Shown one piece after another: positions 49,197-57,713 of a DNA stretch of 64,000 nt. Source of the stretch: Bacillus piscicola. GTDB taxonomy: Bacteria > Bacillota > Bacilli > Bacillales > Marinococcaceae. Within the stretch, counting starts at the first letter, position 1. The number at the start of each line of letters is the position of its first letter. The translations under genes and the position numbers were made by a program. Below the pieces are notes generated by a model that searched no databases, was not told where the DNA came from, and saw only the letters and a list, made by a program, of their open reading frames with translations. Location of the stretch: positions 62,001 to 126,000 of the forward strand of contig NZ_JAJJJF010000005.1 in the NCBI RefSeq assembly GCF_022458745.1. The letters are read 5' to 3'.

Positions 49197-49712
49197 GTGT
49201 TTAAGTTCTTTATACCTAATGAGTACATACCATCCGTTTTTAATTTAAACTTAGAGGATTTACATCAACGAAAGATTAAAGGAATCATCACCGATTTGGA
49301 TAATACGCTCGTTGAATGGGACCGGCCGCAAGCAACACCAAAACTTCTTGAATGGCTGACCGAAGTGAAAAAGGAAGGATTTCAAGTTACGATCGTTTCC
49401 AATAACAATGAAAGTCGTGTTGGAACGTTCTCCAAACCTATGGGTATCGAGTTTATTCATTCGGCGAAAAAGCCGATGGGCAGGGCGTTCCGAAAAGCGT
49501 GTAAACAAATGGGTCTAAAAAAAGAGGAAGTTGTAGTTGTAGGTGATCAGGTGCTAACAGATGTGTTTGGAGGAAACAGGGCAGGGTTTTACACCGTTCT
49601 TGTTGTCCCGATCACTGCGACAGATGGTTTTTTAACGAGAATTAACCGCAGGATAGAAAGGCGAGTATTAAAGAAATTACGGGATAAAGGCCTTATACAG
49701 TGGGAGGAATAA
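49197..49712 (+). CDS. yqeG: YqeG, HAD-superfamily phosphatase (subfamily IIIA)
   Basis: 171 residues. HAD motif I is IITDLDNTLVEWD (about 30-42, nucleophile Asp33), motif II TIVSNNNE and the lysine/acid region EVVVVGDQVLTDVFGGNRAG (about 104-123). A mitochondrial relative, PTPMT1/GEP4, dephosphorylates phosphatidylglycerophosphate, so YqeG may do likewise; not shown here. GTG start after AAAAGGGTG. It overlaps no gene, but yqeH starts 2 nt after its stop. Confidence 0.92.
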   Translation: MFKFFIPNEYIPSVFNLNLEDLHQRKIKGIITDLDNTLVEWDRPQATPKLLEWLTEVKKEGFQVTIVSNNNESRVGTFSKPMGIEFIHSAKKPMGRAFRKACKQMGLKKEEVVVVGDQVLTDVFGGNRAGFYTVLVVPITATDGFLTRINRRIERRVLKKLRDKGLIQWEE

Positions 49713-49714
49713 CA

Positions 49715-50824
49715 TTGGTTTCTGACAATATCAAATGTGCCGGCTGCGGTGCTGACATTCAAACGAAAGAAGAGAATGCTGCAGGCTATACCCCTGCTTC
49801 TGCCTTGAAGCGCGAGGTCGTCATCTGTCAGCGCTGCTTTCGCTTAAAGCATTATAACGAAGTGCAGGATGTTCCCTTGGAAAATAGTGATTTTACAGAA
49901 AAACTACACGCCTTAGGGGAGCGTCAAGCATTAATTGTAAAAATAGTCGATGTCTTCGACTTTGAGGGAAGTTGGATTCCAGGTTTTCAGAGGTACGTCG
50001 GCAATAACGATGTACTGCTACTTGTTAACAAGACAGACTTGCTGCCCAAATCGACAAATGAGAAAAAGCTGAAAGATTGGATATGGAAAGCTGCAAGGGA
50101 ACAAGGGCTCCGTCCCAAAGAAATACTGTTAATCAGCGCCGCTAAAAATAAAGCCATTGAACATGCCGCCGCCGCTATCGATAAGTTGCGTAAAGGTCAA
50201 GATGTTTATATTACAGGCTGTACAAATGTTGGCAAGTCCACTTTTATTAACAAGCTGATCGAGGAATTTGGAGGAGATGAAGAGCAGTTGATAACGACCT
50301 CTCATTTTCCAGGCACGACGTTGGATATGATCGATCTTCCACTTGACGATGGGAGCAAACTCTTTGATACTCCCGGGTTAATGAATGAGAAGCAGATAGC
50401 TCATTATATAAACGACAAAGAACTAAAGCTTATCACACCTAGAAAAGAGATCAAACCACGTATCTTCCAGCTGAGTGAAAAGCAAACCCTTTTTATCGGC
50501 GCTCTTGCCCGAATTGATTTTAAAAAAGGAATAGATAACTCCTTTGTCGTGTATGCAGCAAATGACTTGCATATTCATCGTACGAAATTGGAAAAAGCAG
50601 ATAAACTGTACAACGAGCAGGCAGGTGATCTTTTATATCCTCCCGGCTCAGAAACGCTGAAGCAGCTGCCTGGTTTGTCAAAACACCCCTTTACGATAAA
50701 GAAAGAAAAAACGGATATTGTGATAGCGGGACTTGGCTGGGTGTCCGTTACAGCATCCGGTGCTGAGGTCGATGTTTATGCTCCAAAAGGAGTAGGCGTA
50801 ACAATAAGAGAGGCGATTATCTAA
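49715..50824 (+). CDS. yqeH: YqeH, circularly permuted ribosome-assembly GTPase
   Basis: 369 residues. N-terminal zinc finger (CAGCGADIQ...CQRCFRLKHY, about 8-50); the GTPase motifs come in permuted order G4 NKTD (about 109), G5 SAAKNK, G1 GCTNVGKS (about 171), G2 TTLD region, G3 DTPG (about 222), then an RNA-binding C-terminal part. YqeH acts in 30S subunit assembly. GGGAGG at 49702-49707 precedes a TTG at 49715; the longer frame from a GTG at 49700 would put that site inside the gene. ATG of aroE overlaps by 1 nt. Confidence 0.95.
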   Translation: MVSDNIKCAGCGADIQTKEENAAGYTPASALKREVVICQRCFRLKHYNEVQDVPLENSDFTEKLHALGERQALIVKIVDVFDFEGSWIPGFQRYVGNNDVLLLVNKTDLLPKSTNEKKLKDWIWKAAREQGLRPKEILLISAAKNKAIEHAAAAIDKLRKGQDVYITGCTNVGKSTFINKLIEEFGGDEEQLITTSHFPGTTLDMIDLPLDDGSKLFDTPGLMNEKQIAHYINDKELKLITPRKEIKPRIFQLSEKQTLFIGALARIDFKKGIDNSFVVYAANDLHIHRTKLEKADKLYNEQAGDLLYPPGSETLKQLPGLSKHPFTIKKEKTDIVIAGLGWVSVTASGAEVDVYAPKGVGVTIREAII

Positions 50825-51678
50825 TGAACGTAGACCACAAAAGTGAGAAATTATTTGGTCTCATTGGTTTTCCAGTAGGGCATTCCATGTCGCCACTTAT
50901 GCACAATCATCAATTTGCAAGCAATGGTCTTCCGTATGTATACCATGCTTTTTCAGTCGATCCTAGTGATCTAAGGGAAGCAGTCCTAGGTATGCAAGCT
51001 TTGGGATTCGCTGGTTTTAATGTAACGGTCCCTCATAAAGTTGAGGTGATGAAATACTTAGATAAAGTGGATGAAGAGGCGAAAGTGATTGGTGCCGTTA
51101 ATACGGTCGTGAAAGAAGGCGATAAATGGGTCGGTTACAATACGGACGGAGCAGGTTATGTTGCTGCACTTCGCAAGCAGACAGGTGAGAAGCTACATGA
51201 TTATCATGTCCTCATAGTGGGGGCGGGCGGCGCTGCCCGGGCAGTGGCCGCTGCTCTCGCAAACTACGGGGTTCGTACACTTACAATCACCAACCGAACC
51301 ATTTCAAAGGCGCAGCTAATTTATGAAAAAATTCCAAACAAGGCGAACGTATTTGTTCGGACACTCACTGAAGCGGATAGAGATACTTCTCTATACGACC
51401 TGATAATCAATACTACGTCGATAGGGATGACACCGAATGTGAATGATATGCCTTGGCGGGCGGATCAGTTGAAAAAAGGCTGTTTGTGCAGTGACTTAAT
51501 ATATAATCCTATTAAGACCAAGTGGCTCCAGCAAGCGGAAAGTCAAGGCGCGGATATATTAAATGGCGTAGGAATGTTTGTTGAGCAAGGGGCCCTTGCT
51601 TTTGAAAAATGGACTGGAATAGTGCCAGACAGAGATGAAATGACTAAGAGTGTGATGGAACAGTTAGGAGGAGAATGA
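50824..51678 (+). CDS. aroE: AroE, shikimate dehydrogenase
   Basis: 284 residues. Reduces 3-dehydroshikimate with NADPH in aromatic amino acid synthesis. N-terminal substrate domain with FPVGHSMSPLMHN and FAGFNVTVPHKVEVM (catalytic Lys at about 70), NADP-binding fold with VLIVGAGGAARAV (about 132). The stop TGA sits 1 nt before the ATT start of yqeI; the AGGAGGAG near its 3' end (51666-51673) is the ribosome site for that gene. Confidence 0.96.
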   Translation: MNVDHKSEKLFGLIGFPVGHSMSPLMHNHQFASNGLPYVYHAFSVDPSDLREAVLGMQALGFAGFNVTVPHKVEVMKYLDKVDEEAKVIGAVNTVVKEGDKWVGYNTDGAGYVAALRKQTGEKLHDYHVLIVGAGGAARAVAAALANYGVRTLTITNRTISKAQLIYEKIPNKANVFVRTLTEADRDTSLYDLIINTTSIGMTPNVNDMPWRADQLKKGCLCSDLIYNPIKTKWLQQAESQGADILNGVGMFVEQGALAFEKWTGIVPDRDEMTKSVMEQLGGE

Positions 51679-51679
51679 T

Positions 51680-51970
51680 ATTTTAACCGGGAAACAAAAA
51701 CGTTTTTTACGTAAAAAAGCTCATACAATTAAACCTGTTTTTCAGATTGGGAAAGCTGGAGTTACCGCTAATTTAATCAAGCAAACAGCAGATGCGTTGG
51801 AGGCAAGAGAGCTGATCAAAATAAATATGCTCCAAAACTGTCTGGAAGATAAAAATGAAGCGGCAGCCGAGCTCGCAGCAGGTGCTTCGGCTGATATTGT
51901 CCAAGTAATTGGCAGTACAATCATCCTGTACAGGGAATCAGAGGAAAACAAGCAGATTGAATTGCCTTGA
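51680..51970 (+). CDS. yqeI: YhbY-family RNA-binding protein (YqeI) with an ATT start codon
   Basis: 96 residues read from ATT at 51680: LTGKQKRFLRKKAHTIKPVFQ...GKAGVTANLI... LEARELIKINMLQNC, ending NKQIELP, which is the CRS1_YhbY fold and matches B. subtilis YqeI in length and end. There is no ATG, GTG or TTG in frame before about residue 32; the ATG at 51675 is followed at once by a stop. AGGAGGAG at 51666-51673 is 6 nt before the ATT, giving the expected N-terminus MLTGKQKR. The family binds the 50S precursor. AUU starts are rare; infC is the best-known case. Confidence 0.88.
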   Translation: MLTGKQKRFLRKKAHTIKPVFQIGKAGVTANLIKQTADALEARELIKINMLQNCLEDKNEAAAELAAGASADIVQVIGSTIILYRESEENKQIELP

Positions 51971-51985
51971 TAAAGGGGAAAGAAA

Positions 51986-52561
51986 ATGAGAGCAAAAATT
52001 GGTTTGCTGGGCGGAACGTTTGACCCTCCTCATTTGGGACACCTTATTATTGCACAGGAGGCACTGACCGCTCTTAAGTTGGATGAAGTATGGTTTATAC
52101 CGGTATATACACCTCCTCATAAAACCCGAAAGTATATGGCGTCACCTGAAGAGCGGTTAGAAATGACAAAGCGTGCGGTGATCGATAATGCACAATTCCA
52201 CGTTTCTGCTATCGAACTTGAGCGAAAAGGACCGTCTTACACGATAGATACGGTGAAAGCATTAAGAGCTAAGCGTCCTGAAGCTCAATTTCACTTTATA
52301 ATCGGTGGAGACATGGCAGAACAGCTTCATACGTGGAAGGACATAGAAGAGTTGAAGCAAATGCTTACCTTTACAATTGCAGAACGTCCGGGTTTTCAGG
52401 CTCAGGTGAGAGATGGAGACGCTTTTCAATACATTGAAGTACCTCAGTTATCTATCTCTTCCACCATGATTAGGCAAAGACAAGAAATGGGGAGAAACCT
52501 TCGCTATATAGTGCCGGATTCAGTTAGGGAATTCATAGAGGAGAGGGAGTTGTATGGATAA
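51986..52561 (+). CDS. nadD: NadD, nicotinate-nucleotide adenylyltransferase
   Basis: 191 residues. Makes nicotinate adenine dinucleotide in NAD synthesis. Nucleotidyltransferase motifs GLLGGTFDPPHLGHL (about 6-20) and ISSTMIRQR (about 158) are present. ATG after AAAGGGGAAAGAAA. Overlaps yqeK by 8 nt. Intact. Confidence 0.97.
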   Translation: MRAKIGLLGGTFDPPHLGHLIIAQEALTALKLDEVWFIPVYTPPHKTRKYMASPEERLEMTKRAVIDNAQFHVSAIELERKGPSYTIDTVKALRAKRPEAQFHFIIGGDMAEQLHTWKDIEELKQMLTFTIAERPGFQAQVRDGDAFQYIEVPQLSISSTMIRQRQEMGRNLRYIVPDSVREFIEERELYG

Positions 52562-53141
52562 AAAAACAGCACTTCAGTTAGTAAAACCTCATCTTACGAA
52601 TCATCGCTATATCCATACAGTAGGTGTTTTAGAAACTGCAGTCAGTCTTGCGAAACGGGAAGGTTTGGCAATTGAAAAAGTGGAAACAGCTGCCATTTTT
52701 CATGATTACGCCAAATACAGGCCGGTCGATGAAATGCGTGATATCATTGTCAAGCAAGGCTGGGATGAGAAGTTTATTCGCTATAACGATGAATTGTTGC
52801 ACGGGCCTGCAGGTACGTATCTTCTTGAGAAGGAAATCGGAATTACAGATAAAGAGATATTATCGGCAATTTTCTGGCATACTACAGGAAAACCAGCCAT
52901 GAATGAACTGGAAAAAATTATTTTTTTGGCAGATTATATCGAACCGAATCGAAACTTTCCAGGTATAGAAAAAGTGAGAGAAGAAGCAGAAAACAGTCTT
53001 GACGGAGCAGTGATAATGGCGCTAAGAAACACCATTTCATTTTTAATGAAAAAAAATCAGCCGGTTTTTCCAGAGACGCTTTTTGCATATAATGATCTTA
53101 TAGTAAAGTGGGAAGAACAAAATGTGAAAGGAAGAGGATAA
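52554..53141 (+). CDS. yqeK: YqeK, HD-domain diadenosine tetraphosphate hydrolase
   Basis: 195 residues, HD phosphohydrolase. HTVGVLETAVSLAKREG (about 23) and AAIFHDYAKYRP (about 48) carry the first histidine and the HD pair, EIGITDKEILSAIFWHTTG and IIFLADYIEPNR the remaining ligands. YqeK proteins cleave Ap4A symmetrically. The neighbours nadD and rsfS are conserved. It has an ATG inside the end of nadD. No anomalies. Confidence 0.93.
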   Translation: MDKKTALQLVKPHLTNHRYIHTVGVLETAVSLAKREGLAIEKVETAAIFHDYAKYRPVDEMRDIIVKQGWDEKFIRYNDELLHGPAGTYLLEKEIGITDKEILSAIFWHTTGKPAMNELEKIIFLADYIEPNRNFPGIEKVREEAENSLDGAVIMALRNTISFLMKKNQPVFPETLFAYNDLIVKWEEQNVKGRG

Positions 53142-53143
53142 GT

Positions 53144-53500
53144 ATGGAAGCTAGCAGCCTTTTAGAGCTCGCTGCCCGTGCTGCTGACGACAAGAAAGCA
53201 GAGCAGCTCATTGCACTCGATATGAGAGGTATTTCGTTAATTGCGGATTATTTCTTAATCGGGCACGGACAATCCAATAAACAGGTGCAAGCTATTGCCC
53301 AGGAAATAAAGAAAAGGGCACAGGAACAAGATTATAATGTGAAGCGACTTGAAGGTTATGAAGAGGCGAAGTGGGTGCTGATTGATCTTGACGACGTGAT
53401 TGTTCATATCTTTCATAAAGATGAACGCCACTATTATAACTTGGAAAAATTGTGGGGCGATGCAGCTGAAGTGAAGCTGGATAAAGTCTTTTCTTCGTAG
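53144..53500 (+). CDS. rsfS: RsfS (YqeL), ribosomal silencing factor
   Basis: 118 residues of the DUF143/RsfS family: KAEQLIALDMRGISLIADYFLIGHGQSNKQVQAIAQEI and EGYEEAKWVLIDLDDVIVHIF are hallmark stretches. It binds L14 and keeps 30S and 50S apart when nutrients run low. The frame opens at 53108 inside yqeK, but GGAAGAGG before ATG 53144 marks the start. Confidence 0.95.
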   Translation: MEASSLLELAARAADDKKAEQLIALDMRGISLIADYFLIGHGQSNKQVQAIAQEIKKRAQEQDYNVKRLEGYEEAKWVLIDLDDVIVHIFHKDERHYYNLEKLWGDAAEVKLDKVFSS

Positions 53501-53513
53501 GAGTGAATCTAAT

Positions 53514-54299
53514 ATGGCGTACACTGCATTCGCACAAGCTTATGATCAACTGATGGAAGGTGCCCCGTACGACGCCTGGACAGAATGGGTGATAGACGTA
53601 TTTAAAAGGGAAGGGCTCCCTTTCCCAAAGGTTCTCGAAGCCGGCTGTGGGACAGGCACGATTCTTGAGTTACTTTTGGGCAAAGGCTTTCAGGTTGACG
53701 GTCTTGATCTGTCTGAGGAAATGCTTGCGGCGGCTGAGGCGAAATTAAACAGCAAGGGATTGCACCCGCTCCTCATGTGTCAAGATATGCGTTATTTCGA
53801 CATAGGTACTTCCTATGACGTGATTCTCGTTTTATGTGATTCGCTTAACTATCTGACAACAGAGTCCGACGTGGAAAAAGCATTCCTTGCATTTCATCGT
53901 CACCTGACGGCAGAGGGGCTGCTCGTTTTTGACGTACATTCTCTTCATTATATCGAAAACATTCTTGCTGGGGTGACGATTGCTGATGCTGCAGATGATA
54001 TCTCCTATATTTGGAAAACTTTTCTAACCGACATGCCGGGAGAGGTAGAGCATGAGCTTACTCTTTTTTTGGAGAGGCAAGGGCATACCTATGAGCGGTA
54101 CGATGAACTTCACACCCAGCGTACTTTCTCTGTCAGCCAATATAACGTGTTGCTCGAAAAGACAGGCTTTACGATTCAAGGTGTATTTGCCGATTTTACC
54201 TTTACCGTGCCTACTAATGCGAGCGAACGGATTTTTTTCGTTGCCAAAAAGCTTCCCAAACAGACAGATACAGGCTATAATAAAGACAATTTATTATAA
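53514..54299 (+). CDS. yqeM: YqeM, class I SAM-dependent methyltransferase
   Basis: 261 residues. Motif I is VLEAGCGTGTILELL (about 41), followed by GLDLSEEMLAAA and DVILVLCDSLNYL. Substrate unknown. It is the last gene of the yqeG operon, and a terminator follows at once. ATG after TAGGAGTGAATCTAAT. In B. subtilis it has the same position before comER. Confidence 0.88.
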   Translation: MAYTAFAQAYDQLMEGAPYDAWTEWVIDVFKREGLPFPKVLEAGCGTGTILELLLGKGFQVDGLDLSEEMLAAAEAKLNSKGLHPLLMCQDMRYFDIGTSYDVILVLCDSLNYLTTESDVEKAFLAFHRHLTAEGLLVFDVHSLHYIENILAGVTIADAADDISYIWKTFLTDMPGEVEHELTLFLERQGHTYERYDELHTQRTFSVSQYNVLLEKTGFTIQGVFADFTFTVPTNASERIFFVAKKLPKQTDTGYNKDNLL

Positions 54300-54324
54300 A
54301 AAAGACGGTTGCCCGTCTTTTTTA
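54299..54324. terminator. Bidirectional terminator between yqeM and comER
   Basis: AAAAAAGACGG, 4-nt loop, CCGTCTTTTTT, serving the two convergent genes. Confidence 0.9.
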
Positions 54325-54331
54325 TAAGGTA

Positions 54332-55168
54332 TTATTTTTGGGCTTTTTTTTGGAAAATTTGCTGCATTTCATGTTGATCCGCTGCAAATTTCCGGTGTGT
54401 TTCCCGGAAAACATCCTCAAACATTCCTTCTCCGTATTTACTCAGAACACCGAGACCTTTGCCGGTTATCCCGCCAGGTACGTTTACTTTTTCCCTTAAA
54501 CTGCGCAAATCGTAATGGCCCTGCTGAAGTAAGCGGCCGTAAGAAATCATCATTTTTTCCGCCAGTGTCTCCGCATCATCAAAAGAAATCGCTGTTTCTG
54601 ACACTGCGGCATAAATTAACCGCTCAAGCAGATAGCTCATAAAAGCCGGTCCACAGCTTACAATATCACTGGAGACTCGCAGCGTAGTATCATCTATTTC
54701 CACTGGTTCCGAAAAAAGACTGATCCATTCACGGAAAGAAAACTTTTCCTCCTCACTCCATTTGCTCCCAAATGTTAATAACAAGGGTCCCTGTGTTGTT
54801 TTGTTTACAATGCTTGGTACCGTTCGGACTATTCGGCGCGGCGGCAATCGTTCAAGGTCTGATAATTTTACAGGGCTGGTTATCGTTGCTAAAAGATGAT
54901 CTGCTGTCAAATGATTTTTTAAGTCGTCATAAATAGTTTCATAGTGGGGGGGGCGTACGCAAATGAAAATCGTGTCCGTTCTATTTATCAAATCGCTTAT
55001 ACTTTCCGCGATAGATAATTGTGGGAATTTATTTAGAAAAGAATGGCTTCGTTCTTTGTTGCGGTTCACAATCACAACATTCTCTTCCGGTACTGCGCCG
55101 CTTTCTATTAACACTTCTGTCAGCATTCCGCCCATATTACCAGTACCGATAATCCCTGCTTTTTTCAC
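54332..55168 (-). CDS. comER: ComER, pyrroline-5-carboxylate reductase-like protein
   Basis: 278 residues, ProC fold. Rossmann motif AGIIGTGNMGGML (about 4-16) and LRSLREKVNVPGGITGKGLGVL near 215, which replaces the canonical ProC substrate-binding segment. Usually divergent from comEA, as here. In B. subtilis it is not needed for transformation, though the position is conserved; a link to sporulation and biofilm has been reported in B. cereus. GTG start after AGGAGGGAT on the minus strand. True ProC activity is not certain. Confidence 0.9.
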   Translation of the reverse strand: MKKAGIIGTGNMGGMLTEVLIESGAVPEENVVIVNRNKERSHSFLNKFPQLSIAESISDLINRTDTIFICVRPPHYETIYDDLKNHLTADHLLATITSPVKLSDLERLPPRRIVRTVPSIVNKTTQGPLLLTFGSKWSEEEKFSFREWISLFSEPVEIDDTTLRVSSDIVSCGPAFMSYLLERLIYAAVSETAISFDDAETLAEKMMISYGRLLQQGHYDLRSLREKVNVPGGITGKGLGVLSKYGEGMFEDVFRETHRKFAADQHEMQQIFQKKAQK

Positions 55169-55272
55169 GATGGATCCCTCCTATTCTCCGTTTTAAATGA
55201 CTTCCCCCTTCACTCTATGCCAAACATTTCTTGAATATGTGATTTTTAACTGATAGGAAAGGAGCTTACACG

Positions 55273-55902
55273 ATGGAATGGAATAAAAAAATATATTTAT
55301 ACGCAGGTGCGGGGATACTTGTGTTAGTTGTTCTTGTACTAATCGTTCTTCCTAACAAAGAAGAGGAGAACATTCAGTCGTTCTTAACCGAAGAAGAATG
55401 GCCGTTGGGAATAACAGTTGACGGAGAAAAAGCGAGCGGTTCAGGTAAAGAGGAAAGCGAGAATGGTTTGATTGCTGTTGACGTAAAAGGAGAAGTCAAC
55501 AAACCAGGTGTCTATGAGCTTTCGAATGAAAAACGAGTTATTGATGCGATTGATTTAGCTGGGGGTGTTACTGAAAACGGCAACCCGAACTCAGTTAATT
55601 TTGCAGAACGCCTGCGTGATGAAATGGTAGTGTATGTAGCAATAAAAGGAGACGAAGAGACTGGCGAAAGTACTGGAAAAGAGATAACAGGAAGCAGTGG
55701 GCAGAATGATAAGGTCAGGATTAATTACGCTGATGAAACAGAGCTTCAAACGCTGCCTAATATTGGGCCGGCTAAGTCAGCAGCTATTATTACATTTCGT
55801 GAGGAAAATGGTCAGTTCCAGAACAATGAGGACTTGTTACATGTACCAGGCATAGGAGAAAAGTCGCTTGAACAACTAACAGAATTAATTACCGTTAACT
55901 AA
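55273..55902 (+). CDS. comEA: ComEA, competence DNA receptor
   Basis: 209 residues: a membrane helix (about 8-25), an SLBB-type domain with IAVDVKGEVNKPGVYEL and RVIDAIDLAGG (about 70-110), a linker, and the helix-hairpin-helix DNA-binding domain INYADETELQTLPNIGPAKSAAIITFREENGQF (about 153-185) with a second HhH at LLHVPGIGEKSLEQL. It binds incoming double-stranded DNA at the cell surface. comEB, normally next, is absent; repeats and metY intervene before comEC. Confidence 0.95.
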   Translation: MEWNKKIYLYAGAGILVLVVLVLIVLPNKEEENIQSFLTEEEWPLGITVDGEKASGSGKEESENGLIAVDVKGEVNKPGVYELSNEKRVIDAIDLAGGVTENGNPNSVNFAERLRDEMVVYVAIKGDEETGESTGKEITGSSGQNDKVRINYADETELQTLPNIGPAKSAAIITFREENGQFQNNEDLLHVPGIGEKSLEQLTELITVN

Positions 55903-55904
55903 TC

Positions 55905-56239
55905 GAATCAATTTCATAAGTACTTGATCAGATGATAAATACGAACAATATTATAAATAATTTATATACCATTCGTTGAACTCGTTATTCTTTATTGTTG
56001 ATTGTAGCGGAAGGCGGCGACTCCAACGGGAACAGCACGAGTCCGGAAATCCTACAAAATGAGATGAAGGAACAAAGGCTAAGATCGCTACGCCCTGTGG
56101 CAACGCCTTTGTGACCAACATCCTGCTGGCCCGAGGCCGTGCCCGTGGAAAGCGTCCGCCTGCAGTGGAGATCAACTGTTCGATAGCATATTCGGATGTT
56201 CGTCTTATAACAACTGTAGTTGATTTATGAAATTGACTC
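55905..56239. repeat. Composite repeat: GC-rich element flanked by inverted family A ends
   Basis: Left end GAATCAATTTCATAA (55905-55919), 21 nt, ACGAACA (55941-55947). Right end TGTTCGT (56197-56203), 21 nt, TTATGAAATTGACTC (56225-56239), the reverse complement with one mismatch. Between them lies the GC-rich repeat (about 55996-56180) whose reverse complement matches 3265-3400. This fills most of the 434-nt gap between comEA and metY. Confidence 0.7.
55996..56180. repeat. GC-rich dispersed intergenic repeat, copy 2 (more complete)
   Basis: Read on the minus strand it begins GAACAGTTGATCTCCACTG, then CAGGCGGACGCTTTCCACGG, and ends near GAGTCGCCGCCTTCCGCTAC. Base composition is clearly richer in G+C than the surrounding intergenic DNA. 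Parts resemble a repeat seen in many Bacillaceae intergenic regions. Confidence 0.7.
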
Positions 56240-56276
56240 AATCAGTAAGTATTTTGATAAAAATAGTTCCAATTAG

Positions 56277-57623
<1,347 letters not shown>

Positions 57624-57647
57624 GGCGGATATACATGCATCTATATG

Positions 57648-57679
57648 AGTGAGGGTATACTTTCCCTCACTGTATTTTT
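57648..57679 (+). terminator. Rho-independent terminator after metY
   Basis: AGTGAGGG (57648-57655) / CCCTCACT (57664-57671), 8-nt loop, then GTATTTTTG. It lies inside the upstream extension of the comEC frame, supporting the later comEC start. Confidence 0.75.
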
Positions 57680-57713
57680 GCATGGAGTTTACGGGAACTG
57701 GGGTGAAAACCGA

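Noticed and set aside
57645-57713. 23-residue N-terminal extension of ComEC from ATG 57645
   Set aside because: It contains the metY terminator hairpin; TTG 57714 has a better ribosome site and gives the family length of 776.
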